A DNA stretch of 64,000 bases from Crocinitomicaceae bacterium (GTDB taxonomy: Bacteria; Bacteroidota; Bacteroidia; Flavobacteriales_D; Crocinitomicaceae). The notes below the pieces were generated by a model. That model did not search any database, had not been told where the DNA came from, and worked only from the letters and a program-made list of their open reading frames with translations. The translations under genes were made by a program, and so were the position numbers. Location: the NCBI GenBank assembly GCA_024643725.1, contig JAHEMJ010000011.1, positions 1-64,000 of the forward strand, in the 5' to 3' direction. Shown in pieces: positions 51,232 through 60,643 of the stretch; position 1 is the stretch's first letter, and every line of letters begins with the position of its first letter.

Positions 51232-53013
51232 TTAATGAATCAAGTGAATAAATCCATGTAAGGTATACAAGGTACTTTCTTGATCATCGTATTCGTATTT
51301 GATGCTTTGAGGAGTTGCGGTGTAGAAATACACACCATCCTCTAATTCTTTTCCACTTGCATCTTTCCCATTCCAGTCGTTTTTGTAATCTTCGTTGCTA
51401 TAAACGACATTTCCCCAACGATTGAAAATGGTAATGCTCACTTTGTCGTAGTCCTCCCAATTTCGAATAATCAAGATATCGTTGACTTGATCATTATTTG
51501 TCGTAAGTACATTCGGCACGACCAATGGACATTGATTGTACACACGGACATTTGGAGATGAAATGGTTTTGCCACATTGATCCAAGGCATTGACCGTGAA
51601 AATATTCAAGTTAGGCTGAAGGATATTCGGATCCACATTCACGGTGTCGTTATTTGGGAAACTACTTGGTTGCCAGTAATACATGTATGGCGGAACACCA
51701 TTTTCTACGTGACACCACATTTTCGTCCATTCACCTTGGTCGGCACAGACATTTACAGAGTCTAATGCCGCAATAGTTAAAGGCAGATAATCAACAATGG
51801 TTAATGAAATCGAGGTCGTGTCGAAGGTGCCGTCGCATGGATTTGGAACGATGACATTAAAGAAAACCGTTTCATTTCCTTCCGTTAATCCATCAAAAAT
51901 GGCTGCAATTCCAATGGTATCGGAGAGCACACCCGCTGGGATAATTAAGGTATCATCGATGTAGGGGTAGTCTTCTCCGTTGGTTGCAGTTCCGCTCAAA
52001 AGTACTTGAACGATGAGGTTTTCTGTGGCATCTGTTCGTCCAACGATGAATCCTGCAAATCCACAATCTTCAATGAGTTGTGTAGGGCCAGTCACATCGA
52101 CTTCAATTGGCAATTGCACTTGACAATTCACGACGCGGTATCCGAAGGTCCTGATTTTTGTGTTGATCAATACTCCGTTTCGGTATTCTTTCACGGCAAC
52201 GCCTGCCACGTAGTTTCCAATTAAATTGGGTGTAAAAGACATCATTCCGGTTTGGGAATTGATGGTGATGTTGGAGCCTGTGCCAAAAGGAACCAATTCA
52301 GAGTAGGTTGGATTCCAGTTCACGGGGGCGTAGGGACCCGCTGTTTCTGGATTTGGAACGACGTTCGCGATACTTCCGCCGAGTAAGGGCGCCATGAGCT
52401 CGTAGACGAGGGAATCACCGTCGGGATCAAATGCGGAGTGGTCAAAGTTTAAGGTATTTTGAGAACAAAGAACAAGAGGTGGGTAATTGATGAATCGTGC
52501 TCCTTGGTTTGGAACGTTGATCAAAGAAGATCCAGGAATGTAAGTAGTTAAGGTAATTCCATTGTTGGATGGATCAACGATGTTATCGATGCTTCCCGAC
52601 CAACAACACCGTTGATAGGAAAGATAATAACCTTCTATGTTAAATGGTAATGTAATGGTGTCGATATAAATCGCACGTTCAACGCAAATGTCGTTGGGGG
52701 GAGTCACACAGGGATCGTCATAAACAATCGGCAAAATGTTTTGACTGAAAATAGAAACGTCATAGGAAGCATAAATGGTTCCATCCATGTAAAAAACCGT
52801 ATAATTCAGAGGCGCATCAAATCCCGTTGCAGAGTTGCAATCACGGTAGATTTCGATGGTTACTTTGTATTGATTGTTGCCAAGTGAATCGTAATAAATT
52901 TCACCACCAATGATATGTGAAGCTTTTGATTCAAAGGAAAAACCGATAAAGAAAATGAATGCAAGGAATGGAAAAAGGAGCTTTCGAAAAGTATGGTACA
53001 TGTTGTGAGTCAT
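51232..53013 (-). CDS. Type IX-sorted surface protein with gliding-motility C-terminal domain
   Basis: This 593-residue secreted protein has a signal peptide (MTHNMYHTFRKLLFPFLAFI) and a C-terminal 'gliding motility-associated' type B sorting domain (about 500-593; VPNVLTTNNDQVNDIL, VSITIFNRWGNVVYSN, ASGKELEDGVYFYT), the signal for export by the type IX secretion system and attachment to the surface. The N-terminal part shows SHIIGGEIYYDS and repeated Cys-containing beta domains, with a Calx-beta-like segment (LTEGNETVFFNVIV, about 365-385). It is an adhesin or extracellular matrix protein by type; the ligand is unknown. Confidence 0.88.
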   Translation of the reverse strand: MTHNMYHTFRKLLFPFLAFIFFIGFSFESKASHIIGGEIYYDSLGNNQYKVTIEIYRDCNSATGFDAPLNYTVFYMDGTIYASYDVSIFSQNILPIVYDDPCVTPPNDICVERAIYIDTITLPFNIEGYYLSYQRCCWSGSIDNIVDPSNNGITLTTYIPGSSLINVPNQGARFINYPPLVLCSQNTLNFDHSAFDPDGDSLVYELMAPLLGGSIANVVPNPETAGPYAPVNWNPTYSELVPFGTGSNITINSQTGMMSFTPNLIGNYVAGVAVKEYRNGVLINTKIRTFGYRVVNCQVQLPIEVDVTGPTQLIEDCGFAGFIVGRTDATENLIVQVLLSGTATNGEDYPYIDDTLIIPAGVLSDTIGIAAIFDGLTEGNETVFFNVIVPNPCDGTFDTTSISLTIVDYLPLTIAALDSVNVCADQGEWTKMWCHVENGVPPYMYYWQPSSFPNNDTVNVDPNILQPNLNIFTVNALDQCGKTISSPNVRVYNQCPLVVPNVLTTNNDQVNDILIIRNWEDYDKVSITIFNRWGNVVYSNEDYKNDWNGKDASGKELEDGVYFYTATPQSIKYEYDDQESTLYTLHGFIHLIH

Positions 53014-53139
53014 TGAAACCTACAAAAAAGGTTTGATTTTTTACGAATTTACGACTAATTTATTAGATGCATCTCGGAACGGATTGCCACTGAAATACAA
53101 CGGGCCTAAGACGAAGAAAAATCGTATATTAGTTGCACG

Positions 53140-55332
53140 ATGTTGAACCGATTTTTTCTTTTAGGCATATTTTGCGTTTTTTTCGTAGTGGGGAGTGTCG
53201 CTCAGGGTCCTCTTAAATCACTTCAACAGTTGAACGAACAAGTTGCTGGGGCAAATACAATAAAGGAAGAGTTAGCAGCTAAAATTGAACGAATCGATTA
53301 TTTTGCTCAGTCGGATGTGCGCAAATGGAAAACAGCATTAATACAACTAAAAAAACAGCGAAATCGATACCCATCCAAGGAATCCCAACAAAAAATAGAT
53401 GTTCTTGTAGCAGAGTATTTATTGAAATCAGGTAACAACGATGCATTTAAGTCGATTTTTTCAACCAAATTAGCAAGCGTTATTTTTCTATCCAAAGACT
53501 TCCATTTGCGTTTAAATCGTTTGCGTTTTGATTACGATTTGGCACGTGAAAATTGGAATTCGGCAAAGGAAACAGCGGATTCAACGTTGCGTTTGTTGAG
53601 GAAAGGGAGGAATAATGCTCAATCTTCTATCATTTATCAAGATTTGTCAAGATTGTACAGAACTAGGTCCATGAGAGATTCTGCATTTTGGGCATCCGAC
53701 CGAGCAATTTCCTTTGCAAAACGATCGCAAAAAAGAGAAGTGCTAGTGCAGGCACTTCAAAATCAGGCGAGTAATTATGGCTATTTTTTAGATCTAGAAA
53801 GTGCTGTTCAAAAAGAACTTCAAGCGATTCGATTGGCAGAAGAATTACATGTGGATCCCCTGAAAATTCATTCGTTTATCGAAATCGCAAAATATTCCTC
53901 TTATGTTGGAAATTGGACAGAAGCATTGGGTTATTTGAAACGTGCATTGCAGTTGGCTCGTGAGTTTCACGATGATCGATCCATCGCTCTGATAGGATTG
54001 AGTTTTTCAAAAGTATATTTGCATCAAAATCAGATCACACTTGCCTACTATCATGTACGGAAAGCACTGCGCTATTTCGAACAAGAAATGGACGTGTATC
54101 ACATCGCTCAATGTGCACATGCCATCGGAAATATTGCTTCCTTGCAAGGAGATTTTAATTTAGCGAAATCTACGTATGGAAAGGCAATATCCTTCTTTCA
54201 AGATCAAAAAATGGGGCCTGAATTAGCAGAAGTTTACCAAGATTATGGTGAATTGTGTATCCAAATGGGTGATTTGAAAAACGCGAAAAATTACTTGGAG
54301 CAATCCATAGCAAGTGGTGACATTGTTCATTCCATCAGTTTGATTGATCGTTATAAATTGCTTTCACAGATCTCTATGAAAAATGGTGACCTCCGGAATG
54401 CATTGAAACACCAAAATGATTACATCCATTTTCTCGAGTCGACTTCCATCAAACGAAACGATTCAAAAATTGCCGAGTTGACCTCAAGCAATCTCAGGGA
54501 AGAGAGGGAACGCTTAATTGAACTTCAACAACGAAGAATCGAAAAAGAAAAAAAAGAACAGGAAATTTTGAAGTTGCAAAGTGACCGTCAATTATACATT
54601 TCATTGATTTTCATTTTTGCCATTATTTTCGGTTTGATTATTCTCTTTTTAAGGATGAAGCAAGTTCGTTCAAGACAAGAGCAGCGTGAAGCAGAACTTT
54701 CTCAAACCTTGTTGCGTGCACAAATGAATCCACATTTTGTATTCAATGCCATGTCTGTGATTCAAAGTTACATCTACGAAAACAATCCTGAAAAATCCTC
54801 CCAGTTTTTGGTGAATTTCTCCCGTTTGATGCGCTTGATTTTGGAGAATTCTCCGAAGGAATTCATTCCGATTGAATTGGAGCTTGAAATTTTGGATAAA
54901 TACTTGAGTACGCAAAAAATGCGCTTTGAAAATCGCTTTAGTTATGTCCTTCATGTTTCGGATGACTTATTGTTTAACAAAGCCATGGTTCCACCAATGA
55001 TTACTCAGCCATTTATTGAAAATGCGATTGAACATGGACAATTACATACCGTAAAGAACGGGCAAATTCATGTGACGATGGTAGAACATCAAGGGCAATT
55101 AGAAATCACTATATCGGATAATGGTGTTGGAAGAAAAAAGTCTGCGCAAACCAAAAAAATCCGAACGCATAAGAGTATGGCGATTGATATTACGAAGGAA
55201 CGTATTGGAATATTAAATAAAAAGTATAAATTTAATGGGAGTTTGACTTTCAGTGATTTAGATGAACGAAAAGAGTCTGGTACTCTTGTAAAAATTGTTC
55301 TTCCATTGAAGTTCGACACCGCTAATTTTTAA
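53140..55332 (+). CDS. TPR-containing LytS-type sensor histidine kinase
   Basis: This 730-residue membrane kinase has a signal-like start (MLNRFFLLGIFCVFFVVGSVAQ), a long TPR-repeat sensor region (about 100-430) on the outside, a coiled-coil-rich linker, one membrane segment (about 485-506) and a His_kinase/HATPase pair: LRAQMNPHFVFNAMSVIQSY with the likely phospho-His at 532, and later PPMITQPFIENAIEHG and ISDNGVGRKKSA, KERIGILNKKY. The LytTR regulator follows 9 bp downstream and is the probable partner. Confidence 0.93.
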   Translation: MLNRFFLLGIFCVFFVVGSVAQGPLKSLQQLNEQVAGANTIKEELAAKIERIDYFAQSDVRKWKTALIQLKKQRNRYPSKESQQKIDVLVAEYLLKSGNNDAFKSIFSTKLASVIFLSKDFHLRLNRLRFDYDLARENWNSAKETADSTLRLLRKGRNNAQSSIIYQDLSRLYRTRSMRDSAFWASDRAISFAKRSQKREVLVQALQNQASNYGYFLDLESAVQKELQAIRLAEELHVDPLKIHSFIEIAKYSSYVGNWTEALGYLKRALQLAREFHDDRSIALIGLSFSKVYLHQNQITLAYYHVRKALRYFEQEMDVYHIAQCAHAIGNIASLQGDFNLAKSTYGKAISFFQDQKMGPELAEVYQDYGELCIQMGDLKNAKNYLEQSIASGDIVHSISLIDRYKLLSQISMKNGDLRNALKHQNDYIHFLESTSIKRNDSKIAELTSSNLREERERLIELQQRRIEKEKKEQEILKLQSDRQLYISLIFIFAIIFGLIILFLRMKQVRSRQEQREAELSQTLLRAQMNPHFVFNAMSVIQSYIYENNPEKSSQFLVNFSRLMRLILENSPKEFIPIELELEILDKYLSTQKMRFENRFSYVLHVSDDLLFNKAMVPPMITQPFIENAIEHGQLHTVKNGQIHVTMVEHQGQLEITISDNGVGRKKSAQTKKIRTHKSMAIDITKERIGILNKKYKFNGSLTFSDLDERKESGTLVKIVLPLKFDTANF

Positions 55333-55341
55333 ATCAAAGAC

Positions 55342-56088
55342 ATGACTAGAAAAGTGCTGATCATCGATGATGAGAATCCGACAAGAGATTTCATCCGAAA
55401 AATGCTTGAATCATTTGATTTGAAGTTAGATATTTATACAGACGGTGAGAATGTACAATCTGGAATTGAAGCAATCGAACGTATCCAACCGGATATAGTG
55501 TTGCTAGACATTCAAATGCCAGATGGCAATGGTTTCGATGTACTAAAAAGCGTTACCAATAAATCCTTTGAAATCATTTTCATTACCGCTTTTCAAGAGT
55601 TCGCTGTTCAAGCGATTAAATTCAGCGCCTTGGATTACATATTAAAACCAATTGATGCGGAGGAACTGCGCAATGCTGTGACGAATGCGCTACAAATGTT
55701 GTCGCACAAAAAAGACGAAAATCAATTCAATGCGTTGCAAAACAACATTCAGCCGCACCTCAAACGCAAACTGGTTTTAAAAACACAAGAAAGTATTTTT
55801 GTTGTTGAAATTGATGACATTGTTCATTGCGAGGCAGATAAAAACTATACCTTCTTTTATTTAAATGATGGAAAGAAAATATTAGTTTCTAAGACATTAA
55901 AAGATTACGACACCTTACTGGCCGGACTACAATTTTTCAGAGTGCATCAATCTCACTTGATAAATTTAAACTGCGTAGAGCGTTACGATAAGCACGACGG
56001 TGGATCGGTGATTTTAAAAGACGGCACAGCCATTCCACTTTCTCCAGCGAAAAAAGATCAGTTCTTTAAAAGCCTCGATCAGTTATAG
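55342..56088 (+). CDS. LytTR-family response regulator
   Basis: This 248-residue regulator has a receiver domain (VLIIDDENPTRDF with Asp8/Asp9, phosphorylation site in IVLLDIQMPDGNG at Asp56, and the Lys of YILKPID) and a C-terminal LytTR DNA-binding domain (about 145-245; IVHCEADKNYTFFYL, FFRVHQSHLINLNCVERY). It is encoded 9 bp behind its histidine kinase. LytTR regulators often control surface or extracellular functions; targets are not known here. Confidence 0.94.
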   Translation: MTRKVLIIDDENPTRDFIRKMLESFDLKLDIYTDGENVQSGIEAIERIQPDIVLLDIQMPDGNGFDVLKSVTNKSFEIIFITAFQEFAVQAIKFSALDYILKPIDAEELRNAVTNALQMLSHKKDENQFNALQNNIQPHLKRKLVLKTQESIFVVEIDDIVHCEADKNYTFFYLNDGKKILVSKTLKDYDTLLAGLQFFRVHQSHLINLNCVERYDKHDGGSVILKDGTAIPLSPAKKDQFFKSLDQL

Positions 56089-56089
56089 T

Positions 56090-57229
56090 CTAGGCAAGCG
56101 CTTGGGTTAAATCCGCAATTAAATCATCGGCATCTTCGATTCCTACACTTAAACGAATCAATGAATCGACAACGCCGCTTTGTTCGCGAACATCTTTCGG
56201 AATGGATGCATGGGTCATGGTTGCTGGATGTCCGATCAACGATTCAACACCACCTAAGGACTCTGCTAACGCGAAGATCTCCACTTTTTTCACAATGCTC
56301 AATGCATCTTCTAAGCGATTTCCTTTCAGGTTGAATGAAATCATTCCTCCAAATCCACGCATTTGTTTTTTCGCCACTTCATGATTGGGGTGACTTTCAA
56401 ATCCTGGCCAATACACTTTGTCAATTTTTGGATGTGATGCTAGAAAACGAGCTACTTTCTCACCATTTTCACAATGACGTTGAACGCGTAAATGAAGCGT
56501 TTTTATACCACGCAGGACTAAAAACGAATCCATAGGAGCTGTTACTGCTCCAGAAGAATTTTGAATTCGATACATTTCATTGGCGATTTTTTCATCCGAA
56601 CATACCAAGGCACCCATGACTACGTCGGAGTGTCCACCAAGGTATTTCGTAACCGAATGCATGACCATATCCGCACCGAGATCTAATGGGTTTTGCAAAT
56701 ATGGAGTGGCAAAGGTATTATCGACACATAGCATCGCGCCAGCGGCTTTGGAAATTTTCGCCATGGCCTCAATATCTACAATATTCATCATTGGATTAGT
56801 AGGTGTTTCCACCCAGATCATTTTTGTGTTTTCGTTCACAAGTGCGGCAACAGCATCTACATCCTGCATATTCACAAAATGGAATTTGATGCCGTATTTT
56901 TCAAATATTGTTCTGAAAATCCGGTAGGAACCACCATATAAATCGTTGGTTGAAATCACTTCATCACCAGGATTTAGCATTTTTAATACACAATCAATCG
57001 CTGCTAATCCGGAGCCAAAACAAGCACCAAACTTCCCATTTTCAATCGCTGCGATGTTTTTTTCTAAAGCGTGACGTGTTGGATTGAGCGTTCTTGAGTA
57101 CTCATAACCTTTGTGATTTCCAACACCTTCTTGAACGTATGTGGAGGTTTGGTAAATCGGAGTCATAATGGCACCGGTTGCAGGATCTGGATGAACTCCA
57201 GCGTGTATTGCTTTCGTAGCGAATTTCAT
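56090..57229 (-). CDS. Cys/Met-metabolism PLP enzyme (cystathionine gamma-synthase or lyase)
   Basis: This 379-residue protein starts at the ATG at 57229; the frame reaches a TTG at 57247. It has the cysteine/methionine PLP family marks: TPIYQTSTYVQEG, YEYSRTLNPTRHALEKNIAA, SGLAAIDCVLKML, VETPTNPMMNIVDI, VDNTFATPYLQNPL and the PLP lysine in MHSVTKYLGGHSDV. Family members make or cut cystathionine; sequence alone does not decide which. It ends 1 bp from the LytTR stop and has its own -7 element. Confidence 0.9.
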   Translation of the reverse strand: MKFATKAIHAGVHPDPATGAIMTPIYQTSTYVQEGVGNHKGYEYSRTLNPTRHALEKNIAAIENGKFGACFGSGLAAIDCVLKMLNPGDEVISTNDLYGGSYRIFRTIFEKYGIKFHFVNMQDVDAVAALVNENTKMIWVETPTNPMMNIVDIEAMAKISKAAGAMLCVDNTFATPYLQNPLDLGADMVMHSVTKYLGGHSDVVMGALVCSDEKIANEMYRIQNSSGAVTAPMDSFLVLRGIKTLHLRVQRHCENGEKVARFLASHPKIDKVYWPGFESHPNHEVAKKQMRGFGGMISFNLKGNRLEDALSIVKKVEIFALAESLGGVESLIGHPATMTHASIPKDVREQSGVVDSLIRLSVGIEDADDLIADLTQALA

Positions 57230-57244
57230 AATGTGATTTTTGTG

Positions 57245-57252
57245 CAAAATTA
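57245..57252 (-). promoter_or_regulatory. -7 promoter element of the trans-sulfuration gene
   Basis: TAATTTTG on the minus strand ends 15 nt before the ATG at 57229. Confidence 0.5.
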
Positions 57253-57261
57253 ATAGAATCT

Positions 57262-57615
57262 TTAAGGTAATTTTAATTCTTCAGATGGATCCCAAAAGAT
57301 TTCTGAAAAGTGTAGGATTTGATCATCTTGAATTCTTATTCCTTCGGACTCCAAGGATTGCTGCATGGAATCTGGGGTAGGGAAGTGCATTTTACCACTC
57401 AATAAACCGTTCCTATTCACAACGCGATGTGCGGGAATTTCTGGAAACTGATGCGATGCGTTCATAGCCCAACCAACCATACGTGCAGCCCGAGAAGCAC
57501 CCAAATAATTGGCGATGGCACCGTAACTTGTTACTCTACCCGGTGGAATCAGTTTTGCTACTTCGAATACTTGCGCAAAGAAATCCTTATTTTTGGCATT
57601 GAGATTTTCAATCAT
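57262..57615 (-). CDS. Alkyltransferase-like (ATL) protein, no catalytic Cys
   Basis: This 117-residue protein has the DNA-binding fold of O6-methylguanine methyltransferase: FFAQVFEVAKLIPPGRVTSYGA, the helix-turn ASRAARMVGWAM, and NASHQFPEIPAHRVV. In true methyltransferases the active motif is PCHRV; here Cys is Ala62 (PAHRV), so it cannot accept a methyl group. ATL proteins bind alkylated DNA and flag it for nucleotide-excision repair. A -7 element ends 4 nt before the ATG. Its start is 11 bp from the divergent DUF486 start. Confidence 0.9.
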   Translation of the reverse strand: MIENLNAKNKDFFAQVFEVAKLIPPGRVTSYGAIANYLGASRAARMVGWAMNASHQFPEIPAHRVVNRNGLLSGKMHFPTPDSMQQSLESEGIRIQDDQILHFSEIFWDPSEELKLP

Positions 57616-57619
57616 AAAA

Positions 57620-57627
57620 CAAAGATA
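57620..57627 (-). promoter_or_regulatory. -7 promoter element abutting the ATL start
   Basis: TATCTTTG on the minus strand ends 4 nt before the ATL ATG at 57615; the last base is also the first base of the divergent DUF486 ATG. Confidence 0.5.
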
Positions 57628-57995
57628 TGAAGGGTTTTAATACAATTGTTCTATTGGTGCTAGCGAATGTGTTTATGACGGTTGCTTGGTACGGACACCT
57701 CAAATTTTCAGAGAATAAAAAGTTCCTTGGAATGGGATTGATGGCCATCATTCTCATTAGTTGGGGGATTGCTTTTTTTGAGTATTGTTTGCAAGTTCCA
57801 GCCAATCGAATTGGTTATAAAGAGAATGGCGGACCTTTTTCCTTACTGGAGTTGAAGGTCATTCAGGAAGTAATCACATTGGTTATTTTCGTTTTGTTTT
57901 CCTTGATTTTTTTCAAAAATGAAACACTGCGCTGGAACCATTTAGCGGGAATGATTTGTATTGTCCTGGCCGTTTATTTTATTTTTAAGAAATAA
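57627..57995 (+). CDS. DUF486 small membrane protein (DMT-like)
   Basis: This 122-residue, four-helix membrane protein has the DUF486 pattern: LLVLANVFMTVAWYGHLKF, ISWGIAFFEYCLQVPANRIG, FSLLELKVIQEVITLVIF and LAGMICIVLAVYFIF. DUF486 belongs to the drug/metabolite transporter clan, but its substrate is unknown. Its promoter must lie inside the ATL gene, since the two starts are 11 bp apart. A shared terminator follows. Confidence 0.88.
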   Translation: MKGFNTIVLLVLANVFMTVAWYGHLKFSENKKFLGMGLMAIILISWGIAFFEYCLQVPANRIGYKENGGPFSLLELKVIQEVITLVIFVLFSLIFFKNETLRWNHLAGMICIVLAVYFIFKK

Positions 57996-58024
57996 AAAAA
58001 GCCACCCGAATGGGGTGGCTTTCT
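57996..58024 (-). terminator. Terminator shared by the pyrophosphatase and DUF486 genes
   Basis: AAAGCCACCC and GGGGTGGCTTT pair around GAAT. On the minus strand a T-run follows, so it fits best behind the pyrophosphatase gene, though it lies at the 3' end of both. Confidence 0.85.
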
Positions 58025-58043
58025 CAATCCATATGTTTTTTGA

Positions 58044-60545
58044 TTAGTGTTTTTCACAACATGCTTTTTTGTCTTTCTTGCAGCTGTCTTCTTTCCCTAA
58101 CCATTTTCCATCTTTTCCATAATGAGCCATGCAAATTGCTTTCTCTTCAGGTGAGCATCCTTTTTCATCACACATTTTGGCACACTCGTCTTTCGACATT
58201 TTAGCGCACTCATTCATGTCGCATTTCATGTTCATTTTTCCTTCATGACACATTTCCATTCCTTCATGGCACATTGGTTGTTGACCATGGCATGCTGCTT
58301 CTTGTCCACCACAATGTTTGCCCATCATCTCACAAGAGGCTTTTCCTTTGGAACATCCTTCTTCAGAAGCCGCTCCATTTCCTAAGATTGGCGCAATCAC
58401 CAATCCAATTAAACACGTCAATTTGATTAAGATGTTCATAGAAGGACCAGAAGTATCTTTGAATGGATCTCCAACAGTATCTCCAGTTACGGCAGCTTTG
58501 TGTGCATCAGAACCTTTGTACGTCATTTCACCATTGATTTCAACACCAGCTTCGAATGATTTTTTCGCGTTGTCCCATGCACCACCTGCGTTGTTTTGGA
58601 ATACTGCCCAAAGAACACCAGATACAGTCACACCTGCCATATAACCACCTAACATCTCAGCGATTAATTGATTGCTGTATCCCAATAACATTGGCAATGT
58701 TGCGATCAAAATAGGGAACCCAATTGTTAAAATTCCTGGCAACATCATTTCGCGCAATGCCGCTTTTGTAGAAATTTCAACACATTTACCATATTCAGGT
58801 TTACCAGTTCCTTCCATGATTCCTGGAATTTCTTTGAACTGACGACGCACTTCATATACCATGTCCATAGCAGCTTTTCCAACTGAATTCATCGCTAAGG
58901 CTGAGAATACTACTGGAATCATTCCACCAACGAATAACATCGCTAAAACGGGTGCTTTAAAGATGTTGATTCCATCGATACCTGTAAATGTAACATAGGC
59001 AGCAAACAAGGCTAAAGATGTCAAGGCTGCAGATGCAATCGCAAATCCTTTGCCTGTTGCAGCGGTTGTGTTACCAACTGAATCTAAAATATCAGTACGT
59101 TGACGTACTTCTTTTGGTAATTCACTCATTTCAGCGATACCACCGGCATTATCTGAAATAGGTCCGAAAGCATCAATTGCTAACTGCATAGCTGTTGTTG
59201 CCATCATGGCAGAAGCAGCTAATGCCACTCCGTAGAATCCTGCTAACGCATAAGATGCCCAAATTGCTCCAGCAAATAACAAAACTGTTGGGAAGGTTGA
59301 AATCATTCCGGTTGCTAATCCAGCAATAACGTTTGTCCCAGCACCTGTAGAAGATTTTTGAACGATTTTCAAAACTGGTTTCGTACCTAATCCTGTGTAG
59401 TATTCTGTAACAGAAGAAATCACACCACCTACTACTAATCCAACGATTGTAGCGAAAAATACACGCATGGAAGAAATTTCTTTGATTCCTTCACCAAAGA
59501 AATCCATGTTCATTTTTGCAGGCAACATCCAAGTTACTAAAACATAACATGCAACGGCCGTTAAAGCGATGGATACCCAGTTTCCAAGGTTTAATGCACC
59601 TTGAACTTGTTTTTCTTTAGCATCGTTGCTTGAAATTCGTACTAACATCGTTCCGATGATTGAGAAAAGAATACCAAAACCGGCAATCGCCATTGGCAAT
59701 AAAATTGGACCAATTCCACCGAAGGCATCTTTGATGCTTCCACCCATGTCTTTGATCACGTAGTTACCAAGTACCATTGCTGCTAAAACAGTTGCAACAT
59801 AAGAACCAAATAAATCGGCACCCATTCCTGCTACGTCACCTACGTTATCACCTACATTGTCTGCAATTGTTGCAGGATTTCGAGGGTCATCTTCAGGAAT
59901 ACCTGCTTCAACTTTTCCAACAAGGTCAGCTCCAACATCTGCTGCTTTGGTGTAGATTCCACCTCCAACACGTGCAAATAATGCAATAGATTCTGCTCCT
60001 AGTGAAAATCCAGCTAATGTTTCTAATACTACTGTCATATCCTCTGTGTTCGTCCATTGTCCGCCCATGAAGAAGTTAAAGAAGAAAATGAAGAATGCAG
60101 TTAATCCCAAAACTGCCAATCCAGCAACTCCAAGTCCCATTACCGTACCACCGCCGAAAGAAACTTTTAATGCTTGTGGTAAGCTAGTACGAGCTGCTTG
60201 TGTAGTTCGAACGTTGGTTTTTGTAGCGATTTTCATCCCCATATTCCCTGCCAAGGCAGAGAAGATTGCACCAAATATAAAGGCGATGATAATCAACAAA
60301 TGTGTTTTTACCCCTGGAACGAAAGTAATTCCAGCTAAAACAACACTAGCAATTAGCACGAAAACGGCTAATAAACGGTACTCTGCTTTTAGGAATGCAA
60401 GTGCGCCTTCATAGATGTAATCTGAAATTTCTTTCATTTTTCCATCTCCAGCATCTTGCTTCAATACCCAAGCTCTCTTCATTGCCATAAACAGCAATCC
60501 GATAACTGCCATTACAATTGGCACATAAATCATCATTGATTCCAT
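58044..60545 (-). CDS. hppA: Membrane-bound ion-translocating pyrophosphatase with Cys/Met/His-rich tail
   Basis: HppA couples pyrophosphate hydrolysis to H+ or Na+ pumping. The 833-residue protein has the 16-helix core and catalytic motifs GGGIYTKAADVGADLVGKVE, DNVGDNVGDVAGMGADLFGS and the K+-related GNTTAATGKGFAIASAA, where Ala rather than Lys marks a K+-dependent enzyme. The core ends near residue 727 in a normal last helix. The remaining 106 residues are extra: 15 Cys, about 11 Met and 6 His, with CHEG and CAKM repeats and CSPEEKAICMAHYGKDGKW. The tail is not a standard part of the family. A complete promoter precedes the gene and a terminator follows. Confidence 0.96.
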   Translation of the reverse strand: MESMMIYVPIVMAVIGLLFMAMKRAWVLKQDAGDGKMKEISDYIYEGALAFLKAEYRLLAVFVLIASVVLAGITFVPGVKTHLLIIIAFIFGAIFSALAGNMGMKIATKTNVRTTQAARTSLPQALKVSFGGGTVMGLGVAGLAVLGLTAFFIFFFNFFMGGQWTNTEDMTVVLETLAGFSLGAESIALFARVGGGIYTKAADVGADLVGKVEAGIPEDDPRNPATIADNVGDNVGDVAGMGADLFGSYVATVLAAMVLGNYVIKDMGGSIKDAFGGIGPILLPMAIAGFGILFSIIGTMLVRISSNDAKEKQVQGALNLGNWVSIALTAVACYVLVTWMLPAKMNMDFFGEGIKEISSMRVFFATIVGLVVGGVISSVTEYYTGLGTKPVLKIVQKSSTGAGTNVIAGLATGMISTFPTVLLFAGAIWASYALAGFYGVALAASAMMATTAMQLAIDAFGPISDNAGGIAEMSELPKEVRQRTDILDSVGNTTAATGKGFAIASAALTSLALFAAYVTFTGIDGINIFKAPVLAMLFVGGMIPVVFSALAMNSVGKAAMDMVYEVRRQFKEIPGIMEGTGKPEYGKCVEISTKAALREMMLPGILTIGFPILIATLPMLLGYSNQLIAEMLGGYMAGVTVSGVLWAVFQNNAGGAWDNAKKSFEAGVEINGEMTYKGSDAHKAAVTGDTVGDPFKDTSGPSMNILIKLTCLIGLVIAPILGNGAASEEGCSKGKASCEMMGKHCGGQEAACHGQQPMCHEGMEMCHEGKMNMKCDMNECAKMSKDECAKMCDEKGCSPEEKAICMAHYGKDGKWLGKEDSCKKDKKACCEKH

Positions 60546-60581
60546 ACTAATTTCTAAATTTATTTAAATATAATTTGAGGG

Positions 60582-60613
60582 CAAAAGTATAGTTTTCCGC
60601 CTTGGTATGCAAA
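60582..60613 (-). promoter_or_regulatory. Complete -33/-7 promoter of hppA
   Basis: On the minus strand TTTG (60613-60610), a 20-nt spacer and TACTTTTG (60589-60582) match the Bacteroidetes consensus exactly. The hppA ATG is 36 nt further on, so this message has a leader. Confidence 0.7.
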
Positions 60614-60643
60614 TACGTAAGAAAAAAAGAAGGGTTACGTTTT

